A stretch of DNA of 47,736 bases from Clostridiaceae bacterium (lineage in GTDB: Bacteria > Bacillota > Clostridia > DSM-8532). Each line of letters begins with the position of its first letter. Position 1 is the first letter of the stretch. This document shows positions 7,984 through 16,274 of this stretch, piece by piece. The notes below the pieces were generated by a model, which had not been told where the DNA came from, did not search any database, and saw only the letters and a program-made list of their open reading frames with translations. The DNA is taken from NCBI GenBank assembly GCA_012719545.1, contig JAAYAD010000079.1, forward strand, positions 1-47,736, in the 5' to 3' direction. The position numbers and the translations under genes were made by a program.

Positions 7984-9153
7984 ATGAAAAAGAAAGTATT
8001 AAAGTTATTAGCTGTATTACTGATGATTGCAATGGTTTTAACATCATTTGCGGGATGTGGCAAATCGGCCCAATCACCGGCAAGTTCTGAAAATACCCAA
8101 AATACGGGAACTACTCCAACACAAACTCCTGAAAGTACTCCACAAGATACAGGAAAATATTATGATGCCACAGCTTCTGTGGAAAGCATCATAAAAGACG
8201 CTGCCGGCAAAGGCAAGGTAGGAAACTGGGGACTTGGAAACGAATATGAAGTACAGGCACTTCTGGCCAAGTATGGTCAGCCTATCACCTTCTTAAGCCA
8301 GGCCTTTGATATGGACGGCTTTGACAATGACACGATACTTCTTGCATCAGCAATGACATATAACGAGCTGGGGCTGGTTAAAAACAGCTATGAAGGCGGA
8401 TACGGATACGGTGATAAGGTTGGCATAATAGACATGAACGATGAAGGCGTTGCAATGCTTGAAGACAACATCTTCTGCACAAGAGAGTTTGCCCAAAAGC
8501 ATCCCAATACCGTAAAAGCATTTCTTTATGCTTCCATGAAGGGTTGGGAGTATGCCTGCAGCAATCCCGAAGAGGCAGCGCAGATAGTTTATGAATACGG
8601 TTCTTCAGTATCAAGCGAGCACCAGGCATATATGGCCTCAGAGGTTAAAAAGCTGGTTGAAACCGATACAACGGGGGCTGCTGTAAAAGACTACGGAAAC
8701 ATGGATGATAAAGCGCTGCAGCAGACACTTGATCTTGCTAAGAAGTATATTCAGCTGAGTGACCCGGCAGCAGCCGATAAATTACAGTCCCTGACACTGG
8801 ACGATATCCGTGATGCTTCTTACCTTAAGGATGCAATGGCTTCAGGCGGAAAATTTGGTGAACTTGAGAAGACATCAGTTTCAATTCAGCTCAAGTGGCT
8901 TCCACAGGCTCAGTTCATGGGCTATTACGTAGCACTTAAAAAAGGATTTTACAAGGATGTGGGCTTAGACGTTACCATCATCCCCGGCGGCGGTGACATT
9001 GGAGAAACAACAGCCGTATACACCGGTCAGGTTGATTTTGGTGTTACCTGGGTATCCAACCTGATTGCCGCCAATGCAGGCGGAATGGATCTCCTTCAGA
9101 TTGCACAGGTATTCCAAAGATCGGGTCTGGTACTTGTTTATAAGCTGAATTAA
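7984..9153 (+). CDS. ABC substrate-binding lipoprotein, NMT1/THI5-like, circularly permuted
   Basis: A 389-residue secreted lipoprotein: signal peptide ending SFAGC (Cys25), then a Thr/Ser/Pro-rich linker to about residue 57. In ordinary NMT1/THI5-like proteins the mature chain opens with a segment like SVSIQLKWLPQAQF and GGGDIGETTAVYTGQVDFGV, then crosses to GKKVGNW. Here the order is reversed. Residues about 76-290 are the normally second part (GKGKVGNWGLGNEYEVQALL, ASAMTYNELGLV, DMNDEGVAMLEDNIF, HPNTVKAFLYASMKGWEYA). Residues 296-389 are the normally first part, ending QVFQRSGLVLVYKLN. The break falls in the inter-domain crossover and new linkers join the old ends. All fold elements appear present, so it may bind ligand normally. 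By context the ligand is uracil, a dihydropyrimidine or a related ring. Strong GGAGG precedes ATG 7984. Confidence 0.85.
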   Translation: MKKKVLKLLAVLLMIAMVLTSFAGCGKSAQSPASSENTQNTGTTPTQTPESTPQDTGKYYDATASVESIIKDAAGKGKVGNWGLGNEYEVQALLAKYGQPITFLSQAFDMDGFDNDTILLASAMTYNELGLVKNSYEGGYGYGDKVGIIDMNDEGVAMLEDNIFCTREFAQKHPNTVKAFLYASMKGWEYACSNPEEAAQIVYEYGSSVSSEHQAYMASEVKKLVETDTTGAAVKDYGNMDDKALQQTLDLAKKYIQLSDPAAADKLQSLTLDDIRDASYLKDAMASGGKFGELEKTSVSIQLKWLPQAQFMGYYVALKKGFYKDVGLDVTIIPGGGDIGETTAVYTGQVDFGVTWVSNLIAANAGGMDLLQIAQVFQRSGLVLVYKLN

Positions 9154-9170
9154 TAGGCTTCAAGCGCTTT

Positions 9171-9262
9171 TGCCTGCAGCGATTTAGCTCTCCGTGAAAA
9201 CGTTCGGTTTTCAAGTCGCGCTCGCAACGCTATCCATGCTCCGCTTTAAATCGCAGCAGGCA
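9171..9262. other. Branched inverted-repeat element after the binding-protein gene
   Basis: Arms 9171-9186 (TGCCTGCAGCGATTTA) and 9247-9262 pair over 16 positions with one mismatch and enclose a second perfect 7-bp hairpin (TGAAAAC / GTTTTCA, 9195-9201 and 9207-9213) and a GC-rich tail. It has no T run and is more GC-rich than its surroundings. It may protect the importer mRNA, be a REP/MITE-like repeat, or be a structured RNA. No second copy was noticed in the window. Confidence 0.55.
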
Positions 9263-9345
9263 CGCCGCTCAATAGCATTCAAATATAGCCTTACTTAAAA
9301 TTGACTTTTTGCACATTAAGACCTGGATTGGAGGGGATTGGTTTG

Positions 9346-10722
9346 ATGGAGCTGTTAATTAAAAATGGTGCCGTTGTTACCGAAAGTTCCAGCTTTATTG
9401 CTGATATAGCGGTCAAAGACGGAAAGATTTCCTGTATAGGAAAGAATCTTCCCATAGAAGCAAAAAAAGTAGTTGATGTCTCGGGAAAATACGTATTGCC
9501 CGGTGCAATAGACGTTCACACCCACCTTGCCATGCCCTTTGGCGGAACAGTGTCGGCTGACGGGTATTTGTCCGGTACGAGAGCCGCCGCCTGCGGCGGG
9601 GTTACAACCGTTTTTGACTATCCCATGCAGAGAAAAGGCAAAGGTATAGTGGAAACCGTTGAAGAAAGAAACAGGATGTGCGCCCCGGAGGCTTGTGTGG
9701 ATTATGCTTTTCACTGTATTATTACCGACTTAAATGACGGAACTTTGCTTGATGAATTCCAGGCAGCCGTTGACTACGGCATTACAAGTTTCAAATGCTT
9801 CATGGTATACAAAAAAGAAGGCCTGATGGTTGATGACGGAACACTGGTAAAGGTAATGCTGAAAGCCAAGGAAGTGGGAGCCATTACCAATCTTCATGCC
9901 GAGAACCCGGACATTATCGACTTTTATATTGAGAGATTCAAAAAAGAAGGCAAAACATCTGCCTGGTACCACTACTTAAGCAGGCCTGAGTTTGTTGAAG
10001 AAGAGGCAGATAAGAGGGCAATTCATTGGGCAAAAGCCTTCAATGTTCCCTTGTACATAGTCCACCTGGCCAGTAAAGCGGGGGTGGAAGCCGCTGCAGT
10101 TGCTAAAATGGAGGGTTATGATATATATGTTGAAACATGTCCTCATTATCTTGAATTTACCAGTGAAGTATACAAAAGAGAGGACGGCCGGAATTTTGTC
10201 TGCTCACCGCCCATAAAAGGCAAGGAAAGTCAGGATGCCTTGTGGGCAGCCATCAGAAAGGGCACCGTTGATGTGGTGGCAACAGACCATTGCCCTTTCC
10301 AGAGCTATGAAAAGGACTGGGGCAAGGACGATTTCACCAAAATACCAAACGGTTGCGCCGGAGTTGAAAATCTGTATCCCTATATGCTTTCCAAAGCAAA
10401 CGAAGGTAAGATATCCTTCAATACCGCCGTAAAACTGTGTGCCACCAATCCTGCAAGAATTTTTGGCTGCACAGAGAAAGGTTCTCTGACGGTAGGAAAG
10501 GATGCGGATATTGTTATTTACGATCCCGATAAGGAATTTACCATAACTGTCTCCAACATGCATTCGGATTATGACCATACCATATGGGAAGGCAAAAAAC
10601 TTAAAGGTTACCCCGTCCAGACTTATGTCCGGGGAGAGTTGGTCTATGATGACGGCAAATTTGTAGGAAAGCCCGGCTTAGGCAAATTCGTAAGGCGCAA
10701 ACCAGGAAGCCGAAAGGGGTGA
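9346..10722 (+). CDS. hydA: Dihydropyrimidinase / D-hydantoinase
   Basis: A 458-residue cyclic amidohydrolase. It opens dihydrouracil or dihydrothymine to N-carbamoyl-beta-alanine or its methyl analogue. The binuclear metal site is complete: DVHTHLAMPFGG (His58, His60), the carboxylated lysine in SFKCFMVY (Lys150), NLHAEN, YIVHLASKAG and VATDHCPF. Length and motifs match bacterial dihydropyrimidinases rather than allantoinases or dihydroorotases. The start is the ATG at 9346, nine bases after GGAGGGG; upstream in-frame codons lack a site. The gap of four bases to the next gene indicates one operon with the reductase and probably the carbamoyl-amidase. Confidence 0.9.
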   Translation: MELLIKNGAVVTESSSFIADIAVKDGKISCIGKNLPIEAKKVVDVSGKYVLPGAIDVHTHLAMPFGGTVSADGYLSGTRAAACGGVTTVFDYPMQRKGKGIVETVEERNRMCAPEACVDYAFHCIITDLNDGTLLDEFQAAVDYGITSFKCFMVYKKEGLMVDDGTLVKVMLKAKEVGAITNLHAENPDIIDFYIERFKKEGKTSAWYHYLSRPEFVEEEADKRAIHWAKAFNVPLYIVHLASKAGVEAAAVAKMEGYDIYVETCPHYLEFTSEVYKREDGRNFVCSPPIKGKESQDALWAAIRKGTVDVVATDHCPFQSYEKDWGKDDFTKIPNGCAGVENLYPYMLSKANEGKISFNTAVKLCATNPARIFGCTEKGSLTVGKDADIVIYDPDKEFTITVSNMHSDYDHTIWEGKKLKGYPVQTYVRGELVYDDGKFVGKPGLGKFVRRKPGSRKG

Positions 10723-10726
10723 TTTT

Positions 10727-12256
10727 GTGGGTAAAGTTTTATACAGGGATGTTTCGATTATTGAAGAAGTAAGCGGCTGCCTGCTGTGCAACAATGCTCC
10801 ATGTACAAAAGCATGCCCTCATGGCCTTGAAGCAGACAGTATCATCCGTTCAATAAGGTTTGAAAATTATTGGGGAGCGGCAGCAAAAATACCTGACAAT
10901 GTGCCTTGTGTGGGCTGTGAAACAAAGGATTGCATGAAGGTATGTCTGAAAGGTAAAATAAACCGGCCTGTAAACATAGATGAAATCATTATCAATGCAT
11001 CGTCATACGGCAAGGAAGAGCTTGGGAAAATAGATTTGTCCATTGAATTTTGCGGAATCGAATGTGAAAACCCATTCTTCCTGTCTTCATCGGTAGTGGG
11101 AAGCAACTATGAAATGGTAGCCAAGGCTTTTGAAATGGGCTGGGCAGGAGTTGCCTTTAAAACCATAGGAACATTTGCGGCAAAAGAGGTTTCTCCAAGA
11201 TTTGAGGCCTTAAGGAAGGAAGCAGTTCCCTTTGTCGGGTTTGAAAATATTGAACAGATATCCGAACACACTCTGGAAGAGAATGTCCTGTATATAAAGC
11301 AACTTAAAAAGGATTATCCCAATAAAGTTATTATTGCCTCCATCATGGGCCGAAATGAGGAGGAATGGACATATCTTGCAAAGCTCATGACCTACGCCGG
11401 GGCAGATATTATAGAGTGCAATTTTTCCTGCCCCCACATGGCTGAAAACGGATTGGGCTCCGATGTAGGGCAGAACCCTGAACTGGTAGCCGCCTATACA
11501 AAAGCAGTCAGAAAAGGCACGGATATTCCAGTTTTGGCCAAGATGACACCTAACCTCGGCAATATGGAAGTTCCCGCAATTGCAGCAATAAATGCGGGTG
11601 CTGACGGCATAGCGGCAATCAATACCATAAAGAGCATTATCAGAGTCAATCTGGATAGCTTTGCCTCTGCGCCGGAAGTTAAAGGAAAGACAAGTGTGGG
11701 AGGATATTCCGGAAAAGCTGTAAAACCCATTGCTCTCAGGTTTATTCAGTCAATGAAAAGCTGCAGTGAGTTAAAAGACGTTCCTGTAAGCGGCATGGGC
11801 GGAATTGAAACATGGAGGGATGCAGCCGAGTTTATGGCACTGGGCTGTAAAACCATACAGGTTACAACCGCTGTGATGCAGTATGGTTATAGAATTATAA
11901 ATGACATGATCGAAGGGATGAAATATTATCTTTCTTCCCATGGATACAAAAGTATAAGAGAAATAGTCGGAAAGGCGCTTCCACAGGTCGTGCCTCCTGA
12001 AAATCTTGACAGGAGCAGCATTTGCCTCCCGAAGTTTGACAGAAGCAAATGCCTTGGTTGCGGCAGGTGTTACCTGTCCTGTTACGATGGCGGACATCAG
12101 GCGCTTAAACAGGATCAATCCACCGGAAAACCGGTGCTGATTGCCGAAAAATGCGCAGGCTGCCACTTGTGTTTGGTAGTATGCCCTGTTAAGGCCATCT
12201 CACAGGGGGTAAGATTTTGCAAAAAACTTGAGCCTGAATTATGCAAAGCGCAGTAA
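10727..12256 (+). CDS. preA: Dihydropyrimidine dehydrogenase (PreA type) with extra N-terminal Fe-S domain
   Basis: A 509-residue enzyme for the first step, uracil or thymine to the 5,6-dihydro form. Residues about 18-73 hold eight cysteines in the pattern of the N-terminal domain of DPD, PreT and GltD (CLLCNNAPCTKACP, then PCVGCETKDCMKVC). Residues about 100-420 are the FMN-binding dihydroorotate-dehydrogenase-like barrel (ECNFSCPH, LAKMTPN, GADGIAAINT, SGMGGIETW). Residues 442-486 carry two 4Fe-4S motifs (CLGCGRCYLSC, CAGCHLCLVVC). The FAD and NAD(P)H domains of PreT or mammalian DPD are absent, and no PreT gene is in the window. Electrons therefore probably come from ferredoxin or a separate partner. 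The usual catalytic-loop cysteine of mammalian DPD appears replaced (GSDVGQ). GTG start at 10727. Confidence 0.87.
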   Translation: MGKVLYRDVSIIEEVSGCLLCNNAPCTKACPHGLEADSIIRSIRFENYWGAAAKIPDNVPCVGCETKDCMKVCLKGKINRPVNIDEIIINASSYGKEELGKIDLSIEFCGIECENPFFLSSSVVGSNYEMVAKAFEMGWAGVAFKTIGTFAAKEVSPRFEALRKEAVPFVGFENIEQISEHTLEENVLYIKQLKKDYPNKVIIASIMGRNEEEWTYLAKLMTYAGADIIECNFSCPHMAENGLGSDVGQNPELVAAYTKAVRKGTDIPVLAKMTPNLGNMEVPAIAAINAGADGIAAINTIKSIIRVNLDSFASAPEVKGKTSVGGYSGKAVKPIALRFIQSMKSCSELKDVPVSGMGGIETWRDAAEFMALGCKTIQVTTAVMQYGYRIINDMIEGMKYYLSSHGYKSIREIVGKALPQVVPPENLDRSSICLPKFDRSKCLGCGRCYLSCYDGGHQALKQDQSTGKPVLIAEKCAGCHLCLVVCPVKAISQGVRFCKKLEPELCKAQ

Positions 12257-12297
12257 GGCTCCTTAATATTATTTTCTACGGGAGGAGCGGTTAATAT

Positions 12298-13536
12298 ATG
12301 GTATCTTGCAGTATTGAAAGATTGGAAGAAAAAATAAAGACTTTCAGTAAATTTGGTGATACAGGCAGAGGCGGAGTGACCAGGTATTCACTTTCCCAGG
12401 AAGCAATTGATGCGAGAAATGAATTTATAAAAAGGATGGAGGCCATCGGAGCAACAGTTGTTACAGATGATATGGCAAATATGTATGCCACAATTCCAGG
12501 TACCGAAAACCTTCCTGCAATAATGTCAGGGTCTCACCTGGACTCCGTAAAGCAGGGCGGTAATTATGACGGAGTTCTGGGTGTCCTGGCAGCTATGGAG
12601 GTTGCAGAGACCATAGTTAAAGAAAAAATTCCTCACAGGCACCCTGTTTCGGTCGTTGTATGGACTAATGAAGAAGGAGCACGTTTTGAGCCTGCCATGA
12701 TGTCTTCAGGAGTTATTTGCGGCAAATTTGAAAAAGAGAAGATGCTTGCGTCGGAAGCAAAGGACATACCGGGTTATACTTTTGGAGAAGCTTTGGAAAA
12801 CAGCGGGTTTAAAGGGGATGTTTCAAACAGAATGTCACCTGAGAAATATAGTGCCCTCGTTGAGCTGCATATTGAGCAGGGGCCGGTATTGGAAAGCGAA
12901 GGCATCGATATAGGTGTTGTTGAAGGCGTATGCGGCATGATAAATTATGAGTTTACATTTCGCGGCCAGGCAGGCCATGCAGGGACAACTCCCATGAGAT
13001 ACAGAAAAGACGCACTATATGCTGCAGTTAAGACAATTCAGTACCTGCATGATGAGTTTGACAAACTGGACAGCAAGCTTGTTTATACAACCGGCAAGAT
13101 TTCAGCACATCCCAATATACATACTATTATTCCTGAGGAGGTAAAGTTTACTCTTGATGCGAGACATCAAAATCCGGAGGTTATTAAGAAAATTCTTGAA
13201 ATTATAGAAAGGATTCCGGGAGAGGTTGAAAAGTGCAAAGTTACTTACAAAGAAGCATGGTCCAGAAAAACTGTAAGGTTTACACCGGAACTGGTTGATT
13301 TTGTCGAGAAAAGCGCATATGATTATGGCTATTCAAAAATGAGGCTTTACAGCGGTCCGGGCCACGATGCCCAATATGTAGTTGATGTAATTCCGACTGC
13401 CATGATATTTGTACCAAGCGTTGGGGGGCACAGCCATTGTGAACTTGAATATACACCGGTTGAAAATTGCCTTAAAGGTGCAAATGTCCTGCTTCAAACA
13501 TTGTTATATATTGATCAATACTTTGATCAGCACTAA
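12298..13536 (+). CDS. M20 family N-carbamoyl-beta-alanine amidohydrolase
   Basis: A 412-residue Zn-dependent amidase of the hydantoinase/carbamoylase family (the PydC step), cutting N-carbamoyl-beta-alanine to beta-alanine, CO2 and ammonia. Metal ligands are visible in GSHLDSVKQGGNYDGVLGV, VVWTNEEGARFEP and ALVELHIEQGPVLE, and the dimerisation-domain His in RGQAGHAGTTPM. A further ligand lies in GGHSHCELEYTP near the C-terminus. Allantoate amidohydrolases share these motifs; the neighbouring dihydropyrimidinase and PreA favour the pyrimidine role. The ATG at 12298 has GGGAGGAG nine bases upstream, 41 bases after the preA stop. Confidence 0.87.
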   Translation: MVSCSIERLEEKIKTFSKFGDTGRGGVTRYSLSQEAIDARNEFIKRMEAIGATVVTDDMANMYATIPGTENLPAIMSGSHLDSVKQGGNYDGVLGVLAAMEVAETIVKEKIPHRHPVSVVVWTNEEGARFEPAMMSSGVICGKFEKEKMLASEAKDIPGYTFGEALENSGFKGDVSNRMSPEKYSALVELHIEQGPVLESEGIDIGVVEGVCGMINYEFTFRGQAGHAGTTPMRYRKDALYAAVKTIQYLHDEFDKLDSKLVYTTGKISAHPNIHTIIPEEVKFTLDARHQNPEVIKKILEIIERIPGEVEKCKVTYKEAWSRKTVRFTPELVDFVEKSAYDYGYSKMRLYSGPGHDAQYVVDVIPTAMIFVPSVGGHSHCELEYTPVENCLKGANVLLQTLLYIDQYFDQH

Positions 13537-13598
13537 AGATAATAAGTGGAATTAATATATAGAGATTAATAAAATTGATAAAGTGCGACCATACTTTT

Positions 13599-13632
13599 GC
13601 CTGGGTATACTTAGGAATACACAGGCTTTTTT
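13599..13632 (+). terminator. Terminator of the pyrimidine operon
   Basis: GCCTG and CAGGC flank a further paired GTAT / ATAC, followed by six T. It lies 62 bases after the amidase stop and closes the locus. Confidence 0.8.
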
Positions 13633-13779
13633 GTTCGAGTACACCCAATACCAGCTTTTTTTGTATCTGGTTAGATTTACATTAGACTTTGATTAAAAAC
13701 GTTGAGGGACAAGCTTGTTCTGTGATTAAATAATCATGCAAGAACGCCGGCATCTTACATGGAAATGGAGGGTACCGAT

Positions 13780-14838
13780 GTGGATAAAAAAGCCAGAAAT
13801 ATTTGGTTGGATTTAATCATACTGATAATTTTGATGCTAGGCATTTTTTCCGTTGGTATGTTGCTGCGCGGAGGTAAGATAGAGCTTATGTCCATTAAGA
13901 ATATTTCCAGCATATTTATAAACCGGATTAACATAAATGAAACCTATAATATTGCCGCGGATCAGGTTAATATCATCAAGATATCATCGGTAAGCAGCAA
14001 AATCAATGTGTATACCCATAATGATAACCAGGTTAAAGCCAACTTTTATGGGGATGTGACTGCTATTGGCAGAGTTTCTGTCCCATACCTGGAGGTAAAA
14101 AAGGAAGGGAAAACCGCGCTGGTTAAAATCCGACATCCTAAAAGATTAAATATTGGCGTAATTACCGGAAAAACCACATTGGACGTTTGGATCCCCGAAG
14201 GTTGGGATAAGGACATTTTTGTGGACAGTGCCTCGGGAGATATTGAGCTTAACGAATTAAGCGGAAAGAAGCTTTCTGTTGAAGCCATGTCGGGCAGAAT
14301 TACAGGAAATCATCTCTATGGGGAAGAGATTTTCCTGGATACTGCCTCAGGTGATATTGGGATTAGAGAATGTACGGCAAACGATAAGTTTCAGGCTGAA
14401 ACCATGTCGGGAAAAATAAATGTTGAGAATCTGGCATGTAATAAAGCAAATGTAGATTCTGCCTCAGGAGACATTAAGCTATATTCGGTTTTGTCATCTG
14501 AAAAGATTGTTGCCAACAGCATATCAGGAACCATTGATATACAGGCCGAAAGGGGTAATATCCTTGCTGATACTACTTCCGGAGACATTAAAGTGCGCCT
14601 GAAAGAGCTTGAAAGTTTTAAAGCCAACTCCACTTCAGGCTCGGTATATCTTGAAATACCTGATACAAGTGATTTCAATATTGATATTGAAACCCTGTCG
14701 GGTTCCATTCAGTGCCGGGATTTTAATTTGAAGCGGGCAACTTCCACCAAAAATAAGCTTCAAGGCACTGTGGGAAATGGAAAAGGGGATATTAGAATTG
14801 AAACCACTTCGGGGAATGTAACTGTGAATAAAAGCTAA
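13780..14838 (+). CDS. Membrane-anchored DUF4097 beta-repeat protein
   Basis: A 352-residue protein with one hydrophobic helix (residues about 9-30) and a long outer part of repeated units with SASGDI, AMSGRI, TASGDI, TMSGKI, SISGTI and TTSGDI cores at about 20-residue spacing. This is typical of DUF4097, predicted to form a right-handed beta solenoid. In Firmicutes such proteins often accompany envelope-stress regulators, but none is adjacent here. I choose the GTG at 13780, seven bases after GGAGGG (13767-13772), rather than the ATG at 13759. It is a single-gene unit between two terminators. Function unknown. Confidence 0.8.
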   Translation: MDKKARNIWLDLIILIILMLGIFSVGMLLRGGKIELMSIKNISSIFINRININETYNIAADQVNIIKISSVSSKINVYTHNDNQVKANFYGDVTAIGRVSVPYLEVKKEGKTALVKIRHPKRLNIGVITGKTTLDVWIPEGWDKDIFVDSASGDIELNELSGKKLSVEAMSGRITGNHLYGEEIFLDTASGDIGIRECTANDKFQAETMSGKINVENLACNKANVDSASGDIKLYSVLSSEKIVANSISGTIDIQAERGNILADTTSGDIKVRLKELESFKANSTSGSVYLEIPDTSDFNIDIETLSGSIQCRDFNLKRATSTKNKLQGTVGNGKGDIRIETTSGNVTVNKS

Positions 14839-14910
14839 TTTTCAGCATAATATTTAAATCAACTGCTTTCCTGAATATTATAAGCGTTTAATAACGTACA
14901 CTTGAAAATA

Positions 14911-14947
14911 AAGATGCAGCCCGAATACCGGGATATTGCATCTTTTT
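14911..14947 (+). terminator. Terminator after the DUF4097 gene
   Basis: AAGATGCA (14911-14918) pairs with TGCATCTT (14937-14944), with an inner CCG/CGG, followed by five T. Confidence 0.75.
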
Positions 14948-15018
14948 AATTGGGATATGCATTTATGTAATTCATTACATGTAGTGAGTTTGGTGTTTTT
15001 GATAAACAGTGCCCCTGA

Positions 15019-15744
15019 TTAATACATTATGACCGAAGCATGAAGCATACTTTTATTTTCATCCCATATAAAAACATAGTTTTTTCCGTCGCAGGTTACG
15101 TATTGCAGCAATACCTCTTGGTGAAGTTTTATTTCTTTCTTATAACTTACCTCGATGTTATTAAAACTAATATCATCCATGCCTTCCGGCAAAACCTCGT
15201 TTACAAGATCCATGTATGAAGGGTTATGAACATGGTTATTGCAATCAATCATGGACTTGTTGATTTTAAAACGGCACTCTGAAACAATAGGAAAATTTAT
15301 GTCAACGGTTTCTGTGAACTTAAATTCAGGAAAGTTCTTATGCTGAGGCTCAGGCTCAAATGGGGCGACAATGTCATCGGTGAGTCTTATCAGTTTACCG
15401 GTCTTTGTATCTATTGCAATCCATATGGATGTTGCTTTGGCTATGATTTCACCTTTTTCATTGAGAATATCATAATCTCTGTAGGCACGAAGTTTTGAAT
15501 GTTCCTGTCCCCAGGTCCTTGCGAGTATTGTTTCACATACTTTGGGACGTTTATAAATTTCCAGCTTCCAGTTCATTACAACCCATGTTACAAAGCTTTT
15601 TCCCTGGCGGCTTATTCCCTGACCGGCGATGATGCCATGTATATTGGTTACATTGGTTAATGCTTCTAATAATGCCTTATTTGTCATTTCATAATTGAGC
15701 CCGACGTCCTGAATTCCAACAAAAAATTCTTTTTGCGCCTGCAA
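15019..15744 (-). CDS. Acyl-ACP thioesterase (FatA/FatB-like)
   Basis: A 241-residue double hot-dog thioesterase that releases fatty acids from acyl carrier protein. The N-terminal hot dog includes VVMNWKLEIYKRPKVCETI and ATSIWIAIDTKTGKLIRL; the C-terminal one carries the active-site Asn-His region IDCNNHVHNPSYMDLV. Length and layout match bacterial acyl-ACP thioesterases (PF01643). The start is TTG at 15744, six bases after GGGAGTGG on the minus strand. It stands alone, converging on the DUF4097 gene. Confidence 0.88.
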   Translation of the reverse strand: MQAQKEFFVGIQDVGLNYEMTNKALLEALTNVTNIHGIIAGQGISRQGKSFVTWVVMNWKLEIYKRPKVCETILARTWGQEHSKLRAYRDYDILNEKGEIIAKATSIWIAIDTKTGKLIRLTDDIVAPFEPEPQHKNFPEFKFTETVDINFPIVSECRFKINKSMIDCNNHVHNPSYMDLVNEVLPEGMDDISFNNIEVSYKKEIKLHQEVLLQYVTCDGKNYVFIWDENKSMLHASVIMY

Positions 15745-16019
15745 TTTAATCCACTCCCTTGTATTTCTGCAGATTCGAGTTTTACAGCTGTTTATATGTT
15801 AATTCGTTAATTTTATAACTATCCCACATGGAGTATTGTATCATAACAGTTTAATTAGTTCACGGGCGGATAAAACTTGATGCTAACCTTTAAGCAGTTG
15901 TATTATGATTTTAAAACAGCCACCAGCGGCGATTGTTTTTTCATGAACTGATTAAATTTAATCAGGTTGAAACTAGGAGTCACAGGCTTTATATAGATAA
16001 GCGGCTGCAGGAAGCAAAA

Positions 16020-16208
16020 ATGAGAGAGAAAGTCTATATTGATTTGGTTTCGGGGGATATTCACAAACAACTGAGCTTAAAAAACAGGATGCCTGATGTA
16101 TGCAGGATTATGTATGATAAAATGATTTATGGGGATGAAGTCCTGAATACTACTCCCAGCGGTTTTAGCTCAACCATAAAAATCAGGTATTACCTCAGAA
16201 ACAGATGA
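16020..16208 (+). CDS. Small conserved-looking protein, function unknown
   Basis: A 62-residue basic protein starting at ATG 16020 with an AGGAAG site eight bases upstream. Notable segments are YIDLVSGDIHKQLSL, NRMPDVCRIMYDKM and TTPSGFSSTIKIRYYL. The composition and the SGxSSTIKIRY ending look like a real compact domain rather than a chance frame, and I have an impression of similar small proteins in other Firmicutes but cannot name a family. An in-frame extension to 15933 has no ribosome site. It lies 66 bases before the ArsC-like gene. Confidence 0.5.
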   Translation: MREKVYIDLVSGDIHKQLSLKNRMPDVCRIMYDKMIYGDEVLNTTPSGFSSTIKIRYYLRNR

Positions 16209-16274
16209 TTACATGAATTATGAACATGCATTCAAAATATTTTAATTGAAATAAAGGATAAATGGAGGTGCATT

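Noticed and set aside
9355..10578. Minus-strand reading frames opposite the dihydropyrimidinase gene
   Set aside because: They overlap a gene with complete catalytic motifs and have no ribosome sites or recognisable domains; they are antisense shadows.
9301..13536. Allantoin/ureide pathway instead of pyrimidine pathway
   Set aside because: The PucR regulator and M20 amidase would fit either, but PreA-type dehydrogenase and dihydropyrimidinase motifs point to pyrimidines.
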